64,000 nucleotides of DNA from Metaclostridioides mangenotii (GTDB taxonomy: Bacteria > Bacillota > Clostridia > Peptostreptococcales > Peptostreptococcaceae), in assembly GCF_018917235.1 (NCBI RefSeq), contig NZ_JAHLOF010000002.1, positions 310,001 to 374,000 on the forward strand. Reading direction: 5' to 3'. Position 1 is the stretch's first letter. Every line of letters starts with the position of its first letter. Shown here one piece after another: positions 55,456 through 64,000 of this stretch. A program made the position numbers and the translations under genes. The notes beneath the pieces are model-generated. The model saw nothing but the letters and a program-made list of their open reading frames with translations, had not been told where the DNA came from and did no database searches.

Positions 55456-56128
55456 CCTCTATATATTTTATATTATTAGGTAAATTTATTTTCTCCATAT
55501 GTATTTTTCTGTCAAATTTAAGATTTATTTTGATTGGGTTCTTGGACTGGATAGAGTTTAAATAATCGCTTCCCTTCTCCATATAATCAGATAACTTTTC
55601 ATCATCTCCAATTACTTTAATAACATATGGTTGAGCAATGGGGGTCCCATTAATATTAATATGGCTACCTGCAAGTGCAATCTCTGAATACTGATTAACT
55701 CTTTGATCGTTTATAGAAATAAATTCTCCTCCCTCTGATTTTAATTCATTTACAATATTTACTAATATTTTATTATAATCAATTAAATTGGCTATGTTAC
55801 CGATCTTTTCATCCACCGCATCTACTGTAATTATTATTCCAGTTCCATCCACATTTGTATAGGACAGTTTTTTTTCTAATGAATAGATATCTTTTGCTTC
55901 TTCAGAACTTTTAAATTTTTCACTTAACACTTCTACTTCCTCATCAAGATCCTCTTTAGCCTTTTGAAGAGATTTTATAGATTTTTTCTTTTCTTTTATT
56001 TGAGTCTTAACAATTTTATCTTTATTTCCATAAACAGCATCGTCACTGGTAGTGTCCTTTATCATACTTCCAATAAAAATACCTAACACCATACTCGTTA
56101 GTATTATAAACATATATACTTTTTTCAT
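55448..56128 (-). CDS. DUF881 family protein
   Basis: A protein of 226 residues. The N-terminus has a membrane anchor (about 5-22), then a coiled-coil region rich in Lys/Glu (IKEKKKSIKSLQKAKEDLDEEVEVLSEKF), and then the DUF881 core: VDGTGIIITVDA, NELKSEGGEFISINDQRVNQYSEI and INGTPIAQPYVIKVIGD. It is the first gene of the pilus cluster and probably sits outside the membrane. DUF881 proteins have no established function; the linkage to pilB-pilC suggests an envelope scaffold. ATG follows AGGGAG. Confidence 0.85.
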   Translation of the reverse strand: MKKVYMFIILTSMVLGIFIGSMIKDTTSDDAVYGNKDKIVKTQIKEKKKSIKSLQKAKEDLDEEVEVLSEKFKSSEEAKDIYSLEKKLSYTNVDGTGIIITVDAVDEKIGNIANLIDYNKILVNIVNELKSEGGEFISINDQRVNQYSEIALAGSHININGTPIAQPYVIKVIGDDEKLSDYMEKGSDYLNSIQSKNPIKINLKFDRKIHMEKINLPNNIKYIEGE

Positions 56129-56421
56129 ACTGATTAGCTCCCTACAAATTAATTCAAAATCTTTAACTTCTATAATATCATATTAAATATATTGACGGTA
56201 AAAAAGAATTATATAGATTAAAGAAAATTAAGTTGTTGCAATTCTCACCCCCCTTTATACTATTAATCAATTCTTGTACAATTCTCATCTCCATTTGGAA
56301 TTTGTGCTATACTGAATTTAAGTCAATAGTTTAGCACAGTATTTTATACCTACACAATATCCGAAATAGTTATTAATATCCTATACGATATATTTGATAA
56401 TTTTAAATAGGAGTGATTTAA

Positions 56422-57030
56422 GTGGACCACAAAATGAAAAATCAGATTAGTTTTGATAAACAAGCAAGTTTTTATGATACTAGTATTTATAGTAGAATCC
56501 CTAGAAAGTGTTATCCACATGTTATGGATGCACTTAAAAATATTGAATTTAACAACATATTGGATTTGGGATGTGGAACGGGCACAATATTAAATGTGGT
56601 ATCAAAAGAAATGGATGTTAAAGAGCTTTATGGCCTTGATTTATCTAAAAATATGTTGGAAATAGCTAGAGATAAACTAGGTGCTAAAGCTGAACTTACA
56701 GTAGGTGATGCAGAGAATCTACCTTATGTAGACGACTTTTTCGAAGCAATTGTTTGCGTTGAAAGTTTTCATCATTATCCAAATCCTAAGCAAGCTCTAT
56801 ATGAAATAAACCGAGTGTTAAAACCAGGTGGAACATTAATTTTATGTGATGCATGGATATTTTCGCCTATGAGAGAATTATTTAACCTTTTTATTAAATA
56901 CGGAAGCAGTGGTGATGTTAGAATATATTCTGAAAAGGAAATAGTGGAGCTACTTGAGTCAGCTAATTTTGTGAATATAGAGTGGAAAGCTGTAATTAAA
57001 AAAGCATACATATGTTTATGTAAAAAATAG
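56422..57030 (+). CDS. Class I SAM-dependent methyltransferase
   Basis: A protein of 202 residues. The SAM motifs are clear: ILDLGCGTGTILNVV (motif I, about 48-62), LYGLDLSKNMLEIA (post I), AELTVGDAENLPYVDDFFEAIVCV (motif II) and VLKPGGTLILCDAW (motif III). This is the Methyltransf_11 UbiE-like layout. Start GTG 56422 follows AGGAGTG. Substrate unknown. Monocistronic with a terminator at 57064-57106. Confidence 0.88.
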   Translation: MDHKMKNQISFDKQASFYDTSIYSRIPRKCYPHVMDALKNIEFNNILDLGCGTGTILNVVSKEMDVKELYGLDLSKNMLEIARDKLGAKAELTVGDAENLPYVDDFFEAIVCVESFHHYPNPKQALYEINRVLKPGGTLILCDAWIFSPMRELFNLFIKYGSSGDVRIYSEKEIVELLESANFVNIEWKAVIKKAYICLCKK

Positions 57031-57063
57031 AACAGCTGAGAACTTAGAGAAGTTAAACAAAAA

Positions 57064-57106
57064 CCTAAAAAAGCAAGTTCACTTAGTTTAAACTCGCTTT
57101 TTTAGG
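57064..57106. terminator. Bidirectional terminator
   Basis: CCTAAAAAAGC and GCTTTTTTAGG form an 11-bp stem, with further pairing of AGTT/AACT inside, between convergent genes ending at 57030 and 57144. Confidence 0.85.
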
Positions 57107-57143
57107 CTCTTCTTTCTAATAAAATGATTTTTTTCTTTTATTG

Positions 57144-58217
57144 TTATTTCTTATAGTTATTTATTTTTTTAATTAAATCTTTTCTCAGTTCGCCTACTTT
57201 ATCAAAGTCCATGTTAGGAACATAGTAACTTTCTATGATGTCGTGATTTGATTTTGCTCTCTTTAAACACGCAATTGCTAAATTTAAAATATCCTCAAGA
57301 GCCTTCTCATCTGCCTTTATATCCTCTTCATATCTTAATAATTTCTTTTTATCTACATATTCATCAAAATCTATTTTCTTGTTATCAAAAAACAGTTTAC
57401 TAGTTGTAAATCCTATATTTAGATTTTCTATATAGACACTCTCAACTTTATCAGGGATAAGCGGGTAATGATACATTTCTACCTTCATTCCTTTTATCTC
57501 AGCTCTTTCAGCTAATCTCTTCAAAAATGTGGACTTGCCTGTACCAATTTGTCCTGATAAGTAGTATACATCTGCATCTTCAGGGAATATATTATCAGTA
57601 TGATCAACACACCCAACTGGAGTTATTGCTGATCCAAACAAATGTACTTTTTTCCTAAAAACACCTGTATTTTTAATATCTTTAAAAAGTTCTTCTATAA
57701 ACCTTTCTGTCATCTTATTAAGTTTTCCAAGATTTAAGCAAGAAGAATACTTCTCCTGAATATCTAAAAATATAGGTTCCGCTGCAGCTAGATATTTATA
57801 TGTTCTCTTAAAACTTTCACTTATATCTCTATCCGCCTCTATTATCTTGTCTTTATTTTTTTCTAATTCATTTGTATTTAGAAAATCACCAAGGTTAACT
57901 ATTTCGTCTTCAGCTCCCGGAAGTTTAGGGTCCACAATATGTGGAGCAGTTCCGTCTAATAAAAGCACACCCAGTTCTTTAATTACTAATGCATCAAGTG
58001 AATGTGGGTCTGATGGGCAGTGAAATAATTCTATATCATAACCATCGGTATTGTATTCTTTTGCTAGTTTTTTCATCAAAGAAGATTTTCCTACTCCTGG
58101 TCCACCTTTTAAACAAAAAACTCTATTAACGTTTTCTGGCACAATATAGTTAAAAAATGAATACGAGCCTTTTGAAGTGTTTCCACCGGGAAATGCTCTT
58201 TTAATTCTACCTTTCAT
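57144..58217 (-). CDS. Two-P-loop NTPase (PRK06851-like)
   Basis: A protein of 357 residues from ATG 58217, which has AGGAGGGG upstream; the longer frame adds 10 residues. It has two P-loops: KGGPGVGKSSLMKKLA (about 40-55) and GQIGTGKSTFLKRLAE (about 220-235). Each is followed by a similar stretch (YDIELFHCPSDPHSLDALV and MKVEMYHYPLIPDKVESV), so it is an internal duplication. I recall this as a clostridial ATPase family of unknown function. Monocistronic. Confidence 0.85.
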   Translation of the reverse strand: MKGRIKRAFPGGNTSKGSYSFFNYIVPENVNRVFCLKGGPGVGKSSLMKKLAKEYNTDGYDIELFHCPSDPHSLDALVIKELGVLLLDGTAPHIVDPKLPGAEDEIVNLGDFLNTNELEKNKDKIIEADRDISESFKRTYKYLAAAEPIFLDIQEKYSSCLNLGKLNKMTERFIEELFKDIKNTGVFRKKVHLFGSAITPVGCVDHTDNIFPEDADVYYLSGQIGTGKSTFLKRLAERAEIKGMKVEMYHYPLIPDKVESVYIENLNIGFTTSKLFFDNKKIDFDEYVDKKKLLRYEEDIKADEKALEDILNLAIACLKRAKSNHDIIESYYVPNMDFDKVGELRKDLIKKINNYKK

Positions 58218-58381
58218 TGACAATCCCCTCCTAAAAAATATTTTCACTCTAATAAGCTTATTACTAAATTACGAAATTTATTACTTAAATTTTTATTTTA
58301 TTTATGTCTTTGATATGTATTCTTGCCTTTAAGCTAATTTAAAATCCATTATTTTATAGCTCTATATTATATATACAAAAA

Positions 58382-58438
58382 AGGATTAACTATTTTGTTA
58401 ACTACAATTTAAATATGCAGTAACCAATAGTTAATCCT
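58382..58438 (-). terminator. Terminator after engB
   Basis: AGGATTAACTATT and AATAGTTAATCCT form a perfect 13-bp stem, followed in the minus direction by six T, just after the engB stop. Confidence 0.85.
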
Positions 58439-58444
58439 ATATCG

Positions 58445-59056
58445 TTAGTCTACTCTAATTTCGTATCCGTGATCTTCATACTGAGCTATTATCTCTTGCC
58501 ACAGCTCTTCTACTCCAGTTTTCTTTAATGATGAAACCGGAATTACTTTTTCTTCATGGGCCATTTGTAATTTTTTTCTTATTATACTTATGTGTTTTTG
58601 ATATTGTCCTCTAGATATTTTATCTGACTTTGTTGCCACCACTACACAGTTATATCCATAGTGCTTTATCCATTCATACATAAGTTTATCGTCTTCAGTA
58701 GGCTCATGTCTAATATCTATAAGTAATAGGATTGAGCATAACACATCCCTATCTTCTAGATATCTTTCCATAATTCCGCCCCATTTTTGTTTTTCTGATT
58801 TTGCTACCTTTGCGTACCCATAACCTGGTAAATCTACAAAGTAAAATTCCTCATTAATTAGGTAAAAGTTTATTGTTCTGGTCTTACCTGGAGTCTGGCT
58901 CGTTCTAGCAAAGTTTCTTCTATTTAGAAGTGTATTTACTATTGATGATTTACCTACATTAGACCTTCCAACAAGGGCAATTTCTGGTATGCCCTCTGGT
59001 GGATACTGTGATTTATTTACTGCACTCATTGTTATTTCTGTGCTTCTAATTTTCAT
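58445..59056 (-). CDS. engB: Ribosome biogenesis GTPase EngB (YsxC/YihA)
   Basis: An essential cytosolic GTPase of 203 residues, acting in 50S assembly. G1 [16 protein letters not shown]2 region [12 protein letters not shown]3 [16 protein letters not shown] and G4 VATKSDKI are all present. The length is standard. The start overlaps the lon end by 11 bases, an arrangement conserved in Firmicutes (lon-engB). Confidence 0.97.
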   Translation of the reverse strand: MKIRSTEITMSAVNKSQYPPEGIPEIALVGRSNVGKSSIVNTLLNRRNFARTSQTPGKTRTINFYLINEEFYFVDLPGYGYAKVAKSEKQKWGGIMERYLEDRDVLCSILLLIDIRHEPTEDDKLMYEWIKHYGYNCVVVATKSDKISRGQYQKHISIIRKKLQMAHEEKVIPVSSLKKTGVEELWQEIIAQYEDHGYEIRVD

Positions 59057-61409
59057 CTTTTACACCACTTTTCATTAATGCTTGTTCTAAGACTTCTTCC
59101 ATATGTTCAACTAAAACAAACTCCATTTTTTCCTTAACATTATCTGGAATTTCTTCTAAATCCGCCTCGCACTCTTTTGGCAATAGTACTTTTGTAATTC
59201 CCGCTCTGTGTGCTGCTAATAGTTTTTCCTTGACTCCACCTACTGCGAGTACTCTACCACGAAGTGTAATCTCTCCTGTCATTGCTATGTTCCCTGGAAC
59301 AACTCTCTTTGTAAGTGCTGATATAACCGCAAGAGCCATTGTTATACCTGCAGAAGGTCCGTCTTTTGGCACTGCACCTTCTGGAATATGGATGTGTATA
59401 TCATTATCCTTGTAAAAATCAGGATTTATATTGTATTTATCAGCAATCGATCTTATATATGAGATAGCTGTTCTAGCTGATTCCTTCATAACATCTCCTA
59501 GTTTACCAGTAAGCACTATTTGACCTTTTCCTTTAAGAACATTAACTTCAACTTCTAGAGTAACTCCGCCAACTTCTGTCCAGGCAAGACCATTAACTAA
59601 TCCTATATGTGCTTCTTTATCAGCAAGTTGATATCTGAAGATGTCTTTCCCTAGATACTCTTCTACGTTATCTTTTGTTATTTTCACACCTTCAAGTGTT
59701 GGGTCTTCTACATATTTCTTAGCAACTTTTCTACAGATCTTTCCTATAGTTCTCTCTAGAGTTCTAACTCCTGCTTCTCTTGTATAATGATTTATAATCT
59801 CTCTTATGGCACCTTCATCCATCTTGATAAAGTCTTCTTTAAGAGCGTGTTCTTTAATCTGTTTTGGAATTAAGTATTGTTTTGCTATATTTACTTTTTC
59901 TTCCTCAATATATCCTGTTACTTCTATGATCTCCATTCTGTCTAGTAATGGTCTTGGTATATTGCTTAAACTATTTGCTGTAGTTATAAACAGTATTTTA
60001 GATAGATCAAAAGGTATTTCTAAATAATGATCCACAAAATCTTTGTTTTGCTCTGGATCCAATACTTCAAGCATGGCTGATGCAGGATCTCCTTTATAAT
60101 CTGCTGCCATTTTATCAATCTCATCAAGTAAGAATACTGGATTTTTAGTTTGGGCTTCTTTAACACCGTTAATAATTCTTCCAGGAATAGAACCTACATA
60201 AGTTCTTCTGTGACCTCTTATTTCAGCTTCATCTCTAACCCCACCAAGTGAAAGCCTTACAAAGTTTTTATTAAGGGATTTCGCTATTGATTTTACTATT
60301 GATGTTTTACCAACTCCTGGCGGTCCAACAAGACAAATAATAGGCCCTTTGTGAGTTTTAGATAATTTTCTCACTGCCAAATACTCAAGTATTCTTTCTT
60401 TAACTTTTTCTAGGCCATAGTGGTCTTCATCAAGTATATCTTTGGCTTTTTTGATATCTAGTTTGTCCTTTGTTTCTTTGCTCCATGGTAGTGAAAATAT
60501 AGTATCTAAATAGTTACGACTAACAGATACATCTGGTGACATAGGAGAAATTTTAGAGAATTTATCAATCTCTTTACTTATTTTCTCCCTTGTAGCTTTA
60601 GGTACTTTAAGTTTGCTTAGTTTTTCTCTGTACTCTTCAGCCTCAGAATTTATATCTTCCTCTTCACCTAATTCTTTTTGAATGGCTCTAAGTTGTTCTC
60701 TAAGATAGTACTCTTTTTGTACTTTATTCATCTGTTTCTTGACTCTTAAAGTGATTTTTTTCTCTATTTTAAGTATATCTATCTCTTCTAATAGGATTGA
60801 GTATATTAACTCTAATCTCTTCTTAATATCAAATTCTTCTAGTATTTGTTGCTTTTGATTTGGTTTTAGATATATGTTAGATGCTATTGTATCTATGTAT
60901 CTATCAACGTCGTCTATATCTGCAAGGGAGATAAGTATTTCTGGTGATACTCTATTTCCTATGTTGATATACTCTTCAAAAGAATCAAATACATTTCTCA
61001 CAAATGCTTCAATTTCTGCTTCTGTTTCCGCATCTTCATCTTTATTATTGTAGATTATCTCTTCAACTACAGCTTTAAAATATCCTTCATCTTGATTTAG
61101 TTCTTTTACTTTTCCCCTCGAAACTCCCTCTACTAAAACTCTCACTGTATCTCCAGGAAGTCTTATCATCTGTTTTACTTTACAGATAGTACCTACATGA
61201 TAAAAGTCCTCTTCAGTTGGATCATCTACATCCGCCTCTTTTTGAGAAGTCAAAAATATTAGATCTTCTCCCAACATAGCTTCATCAAGGGCTTTAAGAG
61301 AAAGTTCTCTGCCTATATCGAAATTCAAAATCATATATGGGAATATTGATAACCCTCTTAGAGGAATCAATGGCAATTCGTGTTCTACCTTAGTATAATT
61401 TTCTTCCAT
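59046..61409 (-). CDS. lon: ATP-dependent protease La
   Basis: A protein of 787 residues (LonA type). The N-terminal substrate domain begins [20 protein letters not shown]+ Walker A is [16 protein letters not shown], and Walker B region is VFLLDEIDK. The protease domain has the catalytic Ser in [14 protein letters not shown] and Lys in [15 protein letters not shown] cytosolic housekeeping and stress protease. ATG 61409 follows AAGGAG. It precedes engB in an operon and lies near clpX and clpP. Confidence 0.98.
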   Translation of the reverse strand: MEENYTKVEHELPLIPLRGLSIFPYMILNFDIGRELSLKALDEAMLGEDLIFLTSQKEADVDDPTEEDFYHVGTICKVKQMIRLPGDTVRVLVEGVSRGKVKELNQDEGYFKAVVEEIIYNNKDEDAETEAEIEAFVRNVFDSFEEYINIGNRVSPEILISLADIDDVDRYIDTIASNIYLKPNQKQQILEEFDIKKRLELIYSILLEEIDILKIEKKITLRVKKQMNKVQKEYYLREQLRAIQKELGEEEDINSEAEEYREKLSKLKVPKATREKISKEIDKFSKISPMSPDVSVSRNYLDTIFSLPWSKETKDKLDIKKAKDILDEDHYGLEKVKERILEYLAVRKLSKTHKGPIICLVGPPGVGKTSIVKSIAKSLNKNFVRLSLGGVRDEAEIRGHRRTYVGSIPGRIINGVKEAQTKNPVFLLDEIDKMAADYKGDPASAMLEVLDPEQNKDFVDHYLEIPFDLSKILFITTANSLSNIPRPLLDRMEIIEVTGYIEEEKVNIAKQYLIPKQIKEHALKEDFIKMDEGAIREIINHYTREAGVRTLERTIGKICRKVAKKYVEDPTLEGVKITKDNVEEYLGKDIFRYQLADKEAHIGLVNGLAWTEVGGVTLEVEVNVLKGKGQIVLTGKLGDVMKESARTAISYIRSIADKYNINPDFYKDNDIHIHIPEGAVPKDGPSAGITMALAVISALTKRVVPGNIAMTGEITLRGRVLAVGGVKEKLLAAHRAGITKVLLPKECEADLEEIPDNVKEKMEFVLVEHMEEVLEQALMKSGVKDEN

Positions 61410-61571
61410 ATCATATCTCCTTTACTTATACTTTTAGTGTCGCTTGTTATATTATATATTTACAATAACTAATTTTCAACATAATAACCCTTATTTAATA
61501 ATATTTTAATATCTGTTTATTATGATATAATGGAAAGGTACTACAAACTTTGCATTATGGAGGTTTACATT

Positions 61572-62084
61572 ATGTTTAAACTATTTTTTACATTTTTAAA
61601 GATAGGAGCTTTTACATTTGGCGGCGGATACGCCATGGTTCCTCTCATTCAAGACGAACTTGTCACAAAACAAGGTCTGCTTACAGAAGAAGAATTCCTA
61701 GACTATCTATCTATAGCTCAAAGTTACCCCGGGGTGCTATCTATAAATATTTCAGTTTTGCTCGGTTATAGATTATACAAAATACCAGGTGTGCTAGTAT
61801 GCGCTCTTGGATCAGCGCTTCCTTCTTTTTTTATAGTACTTACTGTTTCATATTTGTACTTTAAAAATTCATCATCTAAAATTTTAGATGGATTCTTTAT
61901 GGGAGTAGCACCGGTAGTTATTGCACTTATACTCTTCTCTTTCGCTAGTTTATTCGAAAAATTACCTAAATCTAAAGTAAATATTATTTTTTTAGTAATT
62001 ACATTTATTTGTGTTGCTATATTTAATATTAGCCCTGTTTACTTAATAATCGGAGGAGGAGTGTATAGCTTATGTCAAAAATAG
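61572..62084 (+). CDS. Chromate transporter-like (CHR) protein, first half
   Basis: A membrane protein of 170 residues from ATG 61572, behind GGAGG; the 14-codon longer frame lacks a ribosome site. The CHR signature FLKIGAFTFGGGYAMVPLIQ is followed by TEEEFLDYLSIAQSYPGVLSINI and four or five helices. Short CHR proteins occur as pairs, each matching half of a full ChrA. It overlaps the second half gene by 13 bases. The family exports chromate or other oxyanions; the substrate here is not known. Confidence 0.92.
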   Translation: MFKLFFTFLKIGAFTFGGGYAMVPLIQDELVTKQGLLTEEEFLDYLSIAQSYPGVLSINISVLLGYRLYKIPGVLVCALGSALPSFFIVLTVSYLYFKNSSSKILDGFFMGVAPVVIALILFSFASLFEKLPKSKVNIIFLVITFICVAIFNISPVYLIIGGGVYSLCQK

Positions 62085-62599
62085 CATTACTATTTTTATT
62101 ATTCTTTAAAATTGGTGCATTTAGTTTTGGTGGCGGTTATGCAATGCTTCCTTTTATACAGCAGGAATTTATAACTAAAAACCACCTGATAACGAGTCAA
62201 GAATTCTTGGATTTATTAGCCATATCACAGTCTACACCTGGACCAGTAGCAATTAATAGCGCAACTTTTGTAGGCTATAAAACAGCTGGTGTGCTTGGCT
62301 CTTTAGCTGCTACAATAGGTGTTTCTTTGTTTGCTATAATCGGGCTTACAATTATTTCTAAGCTATTTGATAAGTTTAAAAACAACAAAAGAGTTGAAAA
62401 TCTACTTATTGTTCTTAGGCCGATTACTATAGGCTTCATTCTAGCCGCAGCATTTTCTTCTGGCAAAGAAGTATCCTGGAATTGGTATGCTATTATAGCA
62501 TTTGCGTCATCATACTTACTTTTACATAAGAAAAAAATTGGTTCTATAGCAATAATATTCATTTACGGTGCGATCGGAATCGCCCTTGCATTTATTTAA
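62072..62599 (+). CDS. Chromate transporter-like (CHR) protein, second half
   Basis: A membrane protein of 175 residues, homologous to its upstream neighbour: FFKIGAFSFGGGYAMLPFIQ and SQEFLDLLAISQSTPGPVAINSATFVGYKTAG. It has about five helices. ATG 62072 follows GGAGGAG, which lies within the end of the first gene, so translation is coupled. The two together correspond to one ChrA. A terminator follows at 62605-62632. Confidence 0.92.
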   Translation: MSKIALLFLLFFKIGAFSFGGGYAMLPFIQQEFITKNHLITSQEFLDLLAISQSTPGPVAINSATFVGYKTAGVLGSLAATIGVSLFAIIGLTIISKLFDKFKNNKRVENLLIVLRPITIGFILAAAFSSGKEVSWNWYAIIAFASSYLLLHKKKIGSIAIIFIYGAIGIALAFI

Positions 62600-62604
62600 T
62601 TACA

Positions 62605-62632
62605 AAAAAGGAGCTTAATAAAGCTCCTTTTT
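62605..62632. terminator. Bidirectional terminator between the CHR genes and clpX
   Basis: AAAAAGGAGCTT and AAGCTCCTTTTT form a perfect 12-bp stem with a 4-base loop, between convergent gene ends. Confidence 0.92.
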
Positions 62633-62633
62633 A

Positions 62634-63884
62634 TTATGCACTCTCTTCTTGATCTTTAAGTACAATTTCAGGTTCGACATCAGAATTTTCAACAGATTCT
62701 TTCGTAACCAAAACCTTCTTAATATTTTCTCTAGATGGAACTTCAAACATTGTCTCCATCATTATCTCTTCGACTATGCTTCTAAGACCTCTCGCACCTG
62801 TATTTCTCTCTATCGCTTTTTTAGCAATAGCTATAAGTGCATCGTCTTCAAACTCAAGTTCAGCATCATCAAGTTCAAATAATTTTTTGTACTGTTTAAC
62901 TAGAGCATTTTTTGGTTCTTGTAGTATACGAACTAAGGCACTCTCATCCAGTAACTGTAAAGTAGCTATTACTGGTATTCTTCCTATAAATTCTGGAATT
63001 ATACCGAATTTAAGCAAGTCTTCTGGAAGAACTTTTTCGTACATTTTACCGATATCCATATCTTTCTTGCTCTCTATTTTAGCCCCAAAACCTAGAGTAT
63101 TACTTCCTCTTCGTTTTTGAACAATCTTTTCTATGCCATCGAAAGCCCCACCTAATATAAATAATATATTAGTTGTATCTATCTTTAGGAATTCTTGGTG
63201 TGGATGCTTTCTTCCACCTTGCGGAGGAACATTTGCAACTGTACCCTCTAAAATTTTTAGAAGTGACTGTTGTACACCCTCACCACTAACATCTCTAGTG
63301 ATAGATGGATTTTCTGATTTTCTTGCTATTTTATCGATCTCATCTATATAGATGATACCTTTTTCTGCTTTTTCTATGTCAAAATCTGCTGCTTGGATAA
63401 GTTTTAAAAGTATATTTTCAACATCTTCACCAACATATCCAGCTTCTGTTAAAGAAGTCGCATCTGCCATTGCAAATGGAACATTTAATGTTTTTGCCAA
63501 TGTTTGTGCTAATAATGTCTTACCAGAGCCAGTAGGGCCTAATAAAAGAACATTACTTTTCTGTATCTCAACATCTTTAGAGATAGTTTTTTTACCGCCT
63601 ATTCTCTTATAATGATTGTATACTGCTACAGATAGAGATTTTTTAGCTTTTTCTTGACCTATTACATAGTCATTTAGTATCTCCATCATCTCTTTAGGTT
63701 TTGGTAAAGATATTGAACTATCTTCTATAATATCTTCCATTTCCTCTTGGATGATTTCGTCACAAAGCTCAACACATTCATCACAAATGTAAACATTTGG
63801 GCCTGCAATTAATCTTCTTACTTGATCTTGATTTTTACCGCAGAATGAACATTTTAACTGTCGTTTATCTTCGTATTTAGACAT
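62634..63884 (-). CDS. clpX: ClpXP protease ATP-binding subunit
   Basis: A AAA+ unfoldase of 416 residues. The zinc-binding domain has Cys12, Cys15, Cys34 and Cys37 ([12 protein letters not shown] and YICDECVEL). Walker A is [17 protein letters not shown], the GYVGED pore loop and Walker [12 protein letters not shown] are present. The ClpP-binding loop is IGF-type, seen as NTLGFGAK. It works with ClpP, whose gene directly precedes it here. ATG follows GGGAGGGG. Confidence 0.98.
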   Translation of the reverse strand: MSKYEDKRQLKCSFCGKNQDQVRRLIAGPNVYICDECVELCDEIIQEEMEDIIEDSSISLPKPKEMMEILNDYVIGQEKAKKSLSVAVYNHYKRIGGKKTISKDVEIQKSNVLLLGPTGSGKTLLAQTLAKTLNVPFAMADATSLTEAGYVGEDVENILLKLIQAADFDIEKAEKGIIYIDEIDKIARKSENPSITRDVSGEGVQQSLLKILEGTVANVPPQGGRKHPHQEFLKIDTTNILFILGGAFDGIEKIVQKRRGSNTLGFGAKIESKKDMDIGKMYEKVLPEDLLKFGIIPEFIGRIPVIATLQLLDESALVRILQEPKNALVKQYKKLFELDDAELEFEDDALIAIAKKAIERNTGARGLRSIVEEIMMETMFEVPSRENIKKVLVTKESVENSDVEPEIVLKDQEESA

Positions 63885-63896
63885 ATTAACCCCTCC

Positions 63897-64000
63897 CTAC
63901 GGTTTGCTTATAATCACTTCATCAATTAAACCATATTCTTTTGCTTCTTCAGCACTCATAAAATTATCACGTTCAGTATCCATTTTAACTTTTTCAAGTG
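63897..64000 (-). CDS. clpP: ClpP protease, C-terminal fragment
   Basis: The last 33 residues of ClpP are in the window; the gene continues past the right edge. The translation [20 protein letters not shown], then [13 protein letters not shown], matches the ClpP C-terminal region including the catalytic Asp in DTERD. The stop TAG is at 63897-63899, 12 bases before clpX. Confidence 0.96.
   Translation of the reverse strand, partial: LEKVKMDTERDNFMSAEEAKEYGLIDEVIISKP

Noticed and set aside
56129..56421. Cyclic di-GMP riboswitch upstream of the pilus cluster
   Set aside because: Expected because C. difficile pilus genes can be under such riboswitches, but no recognisable class I or II core was found.
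1..64000. CRISPR arrays, IS elements, prophage, rRNA or tRNA genes
   Set aside because: No regular repeat-spacer pattern, transposase, phage structural gene or cloverleaf was seen.

Overview
The window looks like a chromosome segment of a low-GC, spore-forming, amino-acid-fermenting Clostridia species, most likely a member of the Peptostreptococcaceae close to Clostridioides difficile but not that species. Support comes from a complete selenoprotein-dependent D-proline reductase (prd) locus, a trans-4-hydroxyproline dehydratase system (hypE-hypD plus proC), spore genes (a small acid-soluble spore protein, a Spo0E-type phosphatase, a PdaB-like deacetylase) and a gene order that, as I remember it, follows the C. 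difficile cdsB/cdsR - prd - valS - hydrogenase - hyp - type IV pilus - lon - clpX neighbourhood. No rRNA, tRNA, insertion sequence, prophage or CRISPR array was seen.

Layout. 1-2.3 kb: start of a cysteine desulfidase gene behind a near-consensus sigma-54 promoter, with its enhancer-binding protein and a small membrane protein gene. 2.3-3.7 kb: a methyltransferase-like gene and an SSB-like gene. 4.0-14.2 kb: the proline reductase region, read on the minus strand as prdR, then one sigma-54 promoter, prdC (Sec), prdA, a small gene, prdB (Sec), prdD, prdE, a decayed prdE/prdA-like remnant, prdF and a TSUP permease. 14.4-21 kb: deacetylase, SASP, DUF4364, beta-propeller, TSCPD protein, folC, an unusual subtilase and an orphan LytTR regulator. 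21.3-27.7 kb: valS with a T-box leader, a second deacetylase, an [FeFe]-hydrogenase-like protein and an ArAE/FUSC membrane protein. 27.8-32.4 kb: pstSCAB-phoU. 32.5-36.3 kb: pepF, DegV, MgtC-like and Spo0E-like genes. 36.6-38.9 kb: feoAB with a promoter and Fur-like box. 39.0-43.3 kb: proC and hypE-hypD. 43.7-50.2 kb: HtrA, pgi, a Na/Pi cotransporter-like protein, two unknown genes and a SEC-C protein. 50.6-52.5 kb: TetR and an antiporter. 52.7-56.1 kb: a minimal type IV pilus cluster. 56.4-64 kb: methyltransferase, two-P-loop NTPase, engB, lon, split chromate-transporter-like genes, clpX and the end of clpP.

How it fits together. HypD/HypE dehydrate hydroxyproline to pyrroline-5-carboxylate, ProC reduces that to L-proline, PrdF racemizes L- to D-proline, and PrdA/PrdB (with PrdC as probable electron donor) reduce D-proline to 5-aminovalerate. 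The route from hydroxyproline to the Stickland electron sink therefore lies within about 40 kb. Two sigma-54 systems (CdsR and PrdR) match promoters at 157-173 and 181-198 of the 12 kb region. Two genes need UGA read as selenocysteine (prdB and prdC), so ordinary ORF calling splits prdB and truncates prdC. Many starts were moved to an internal ATG, GTG or TTG with a clear Shine-Dalgarno sequence.
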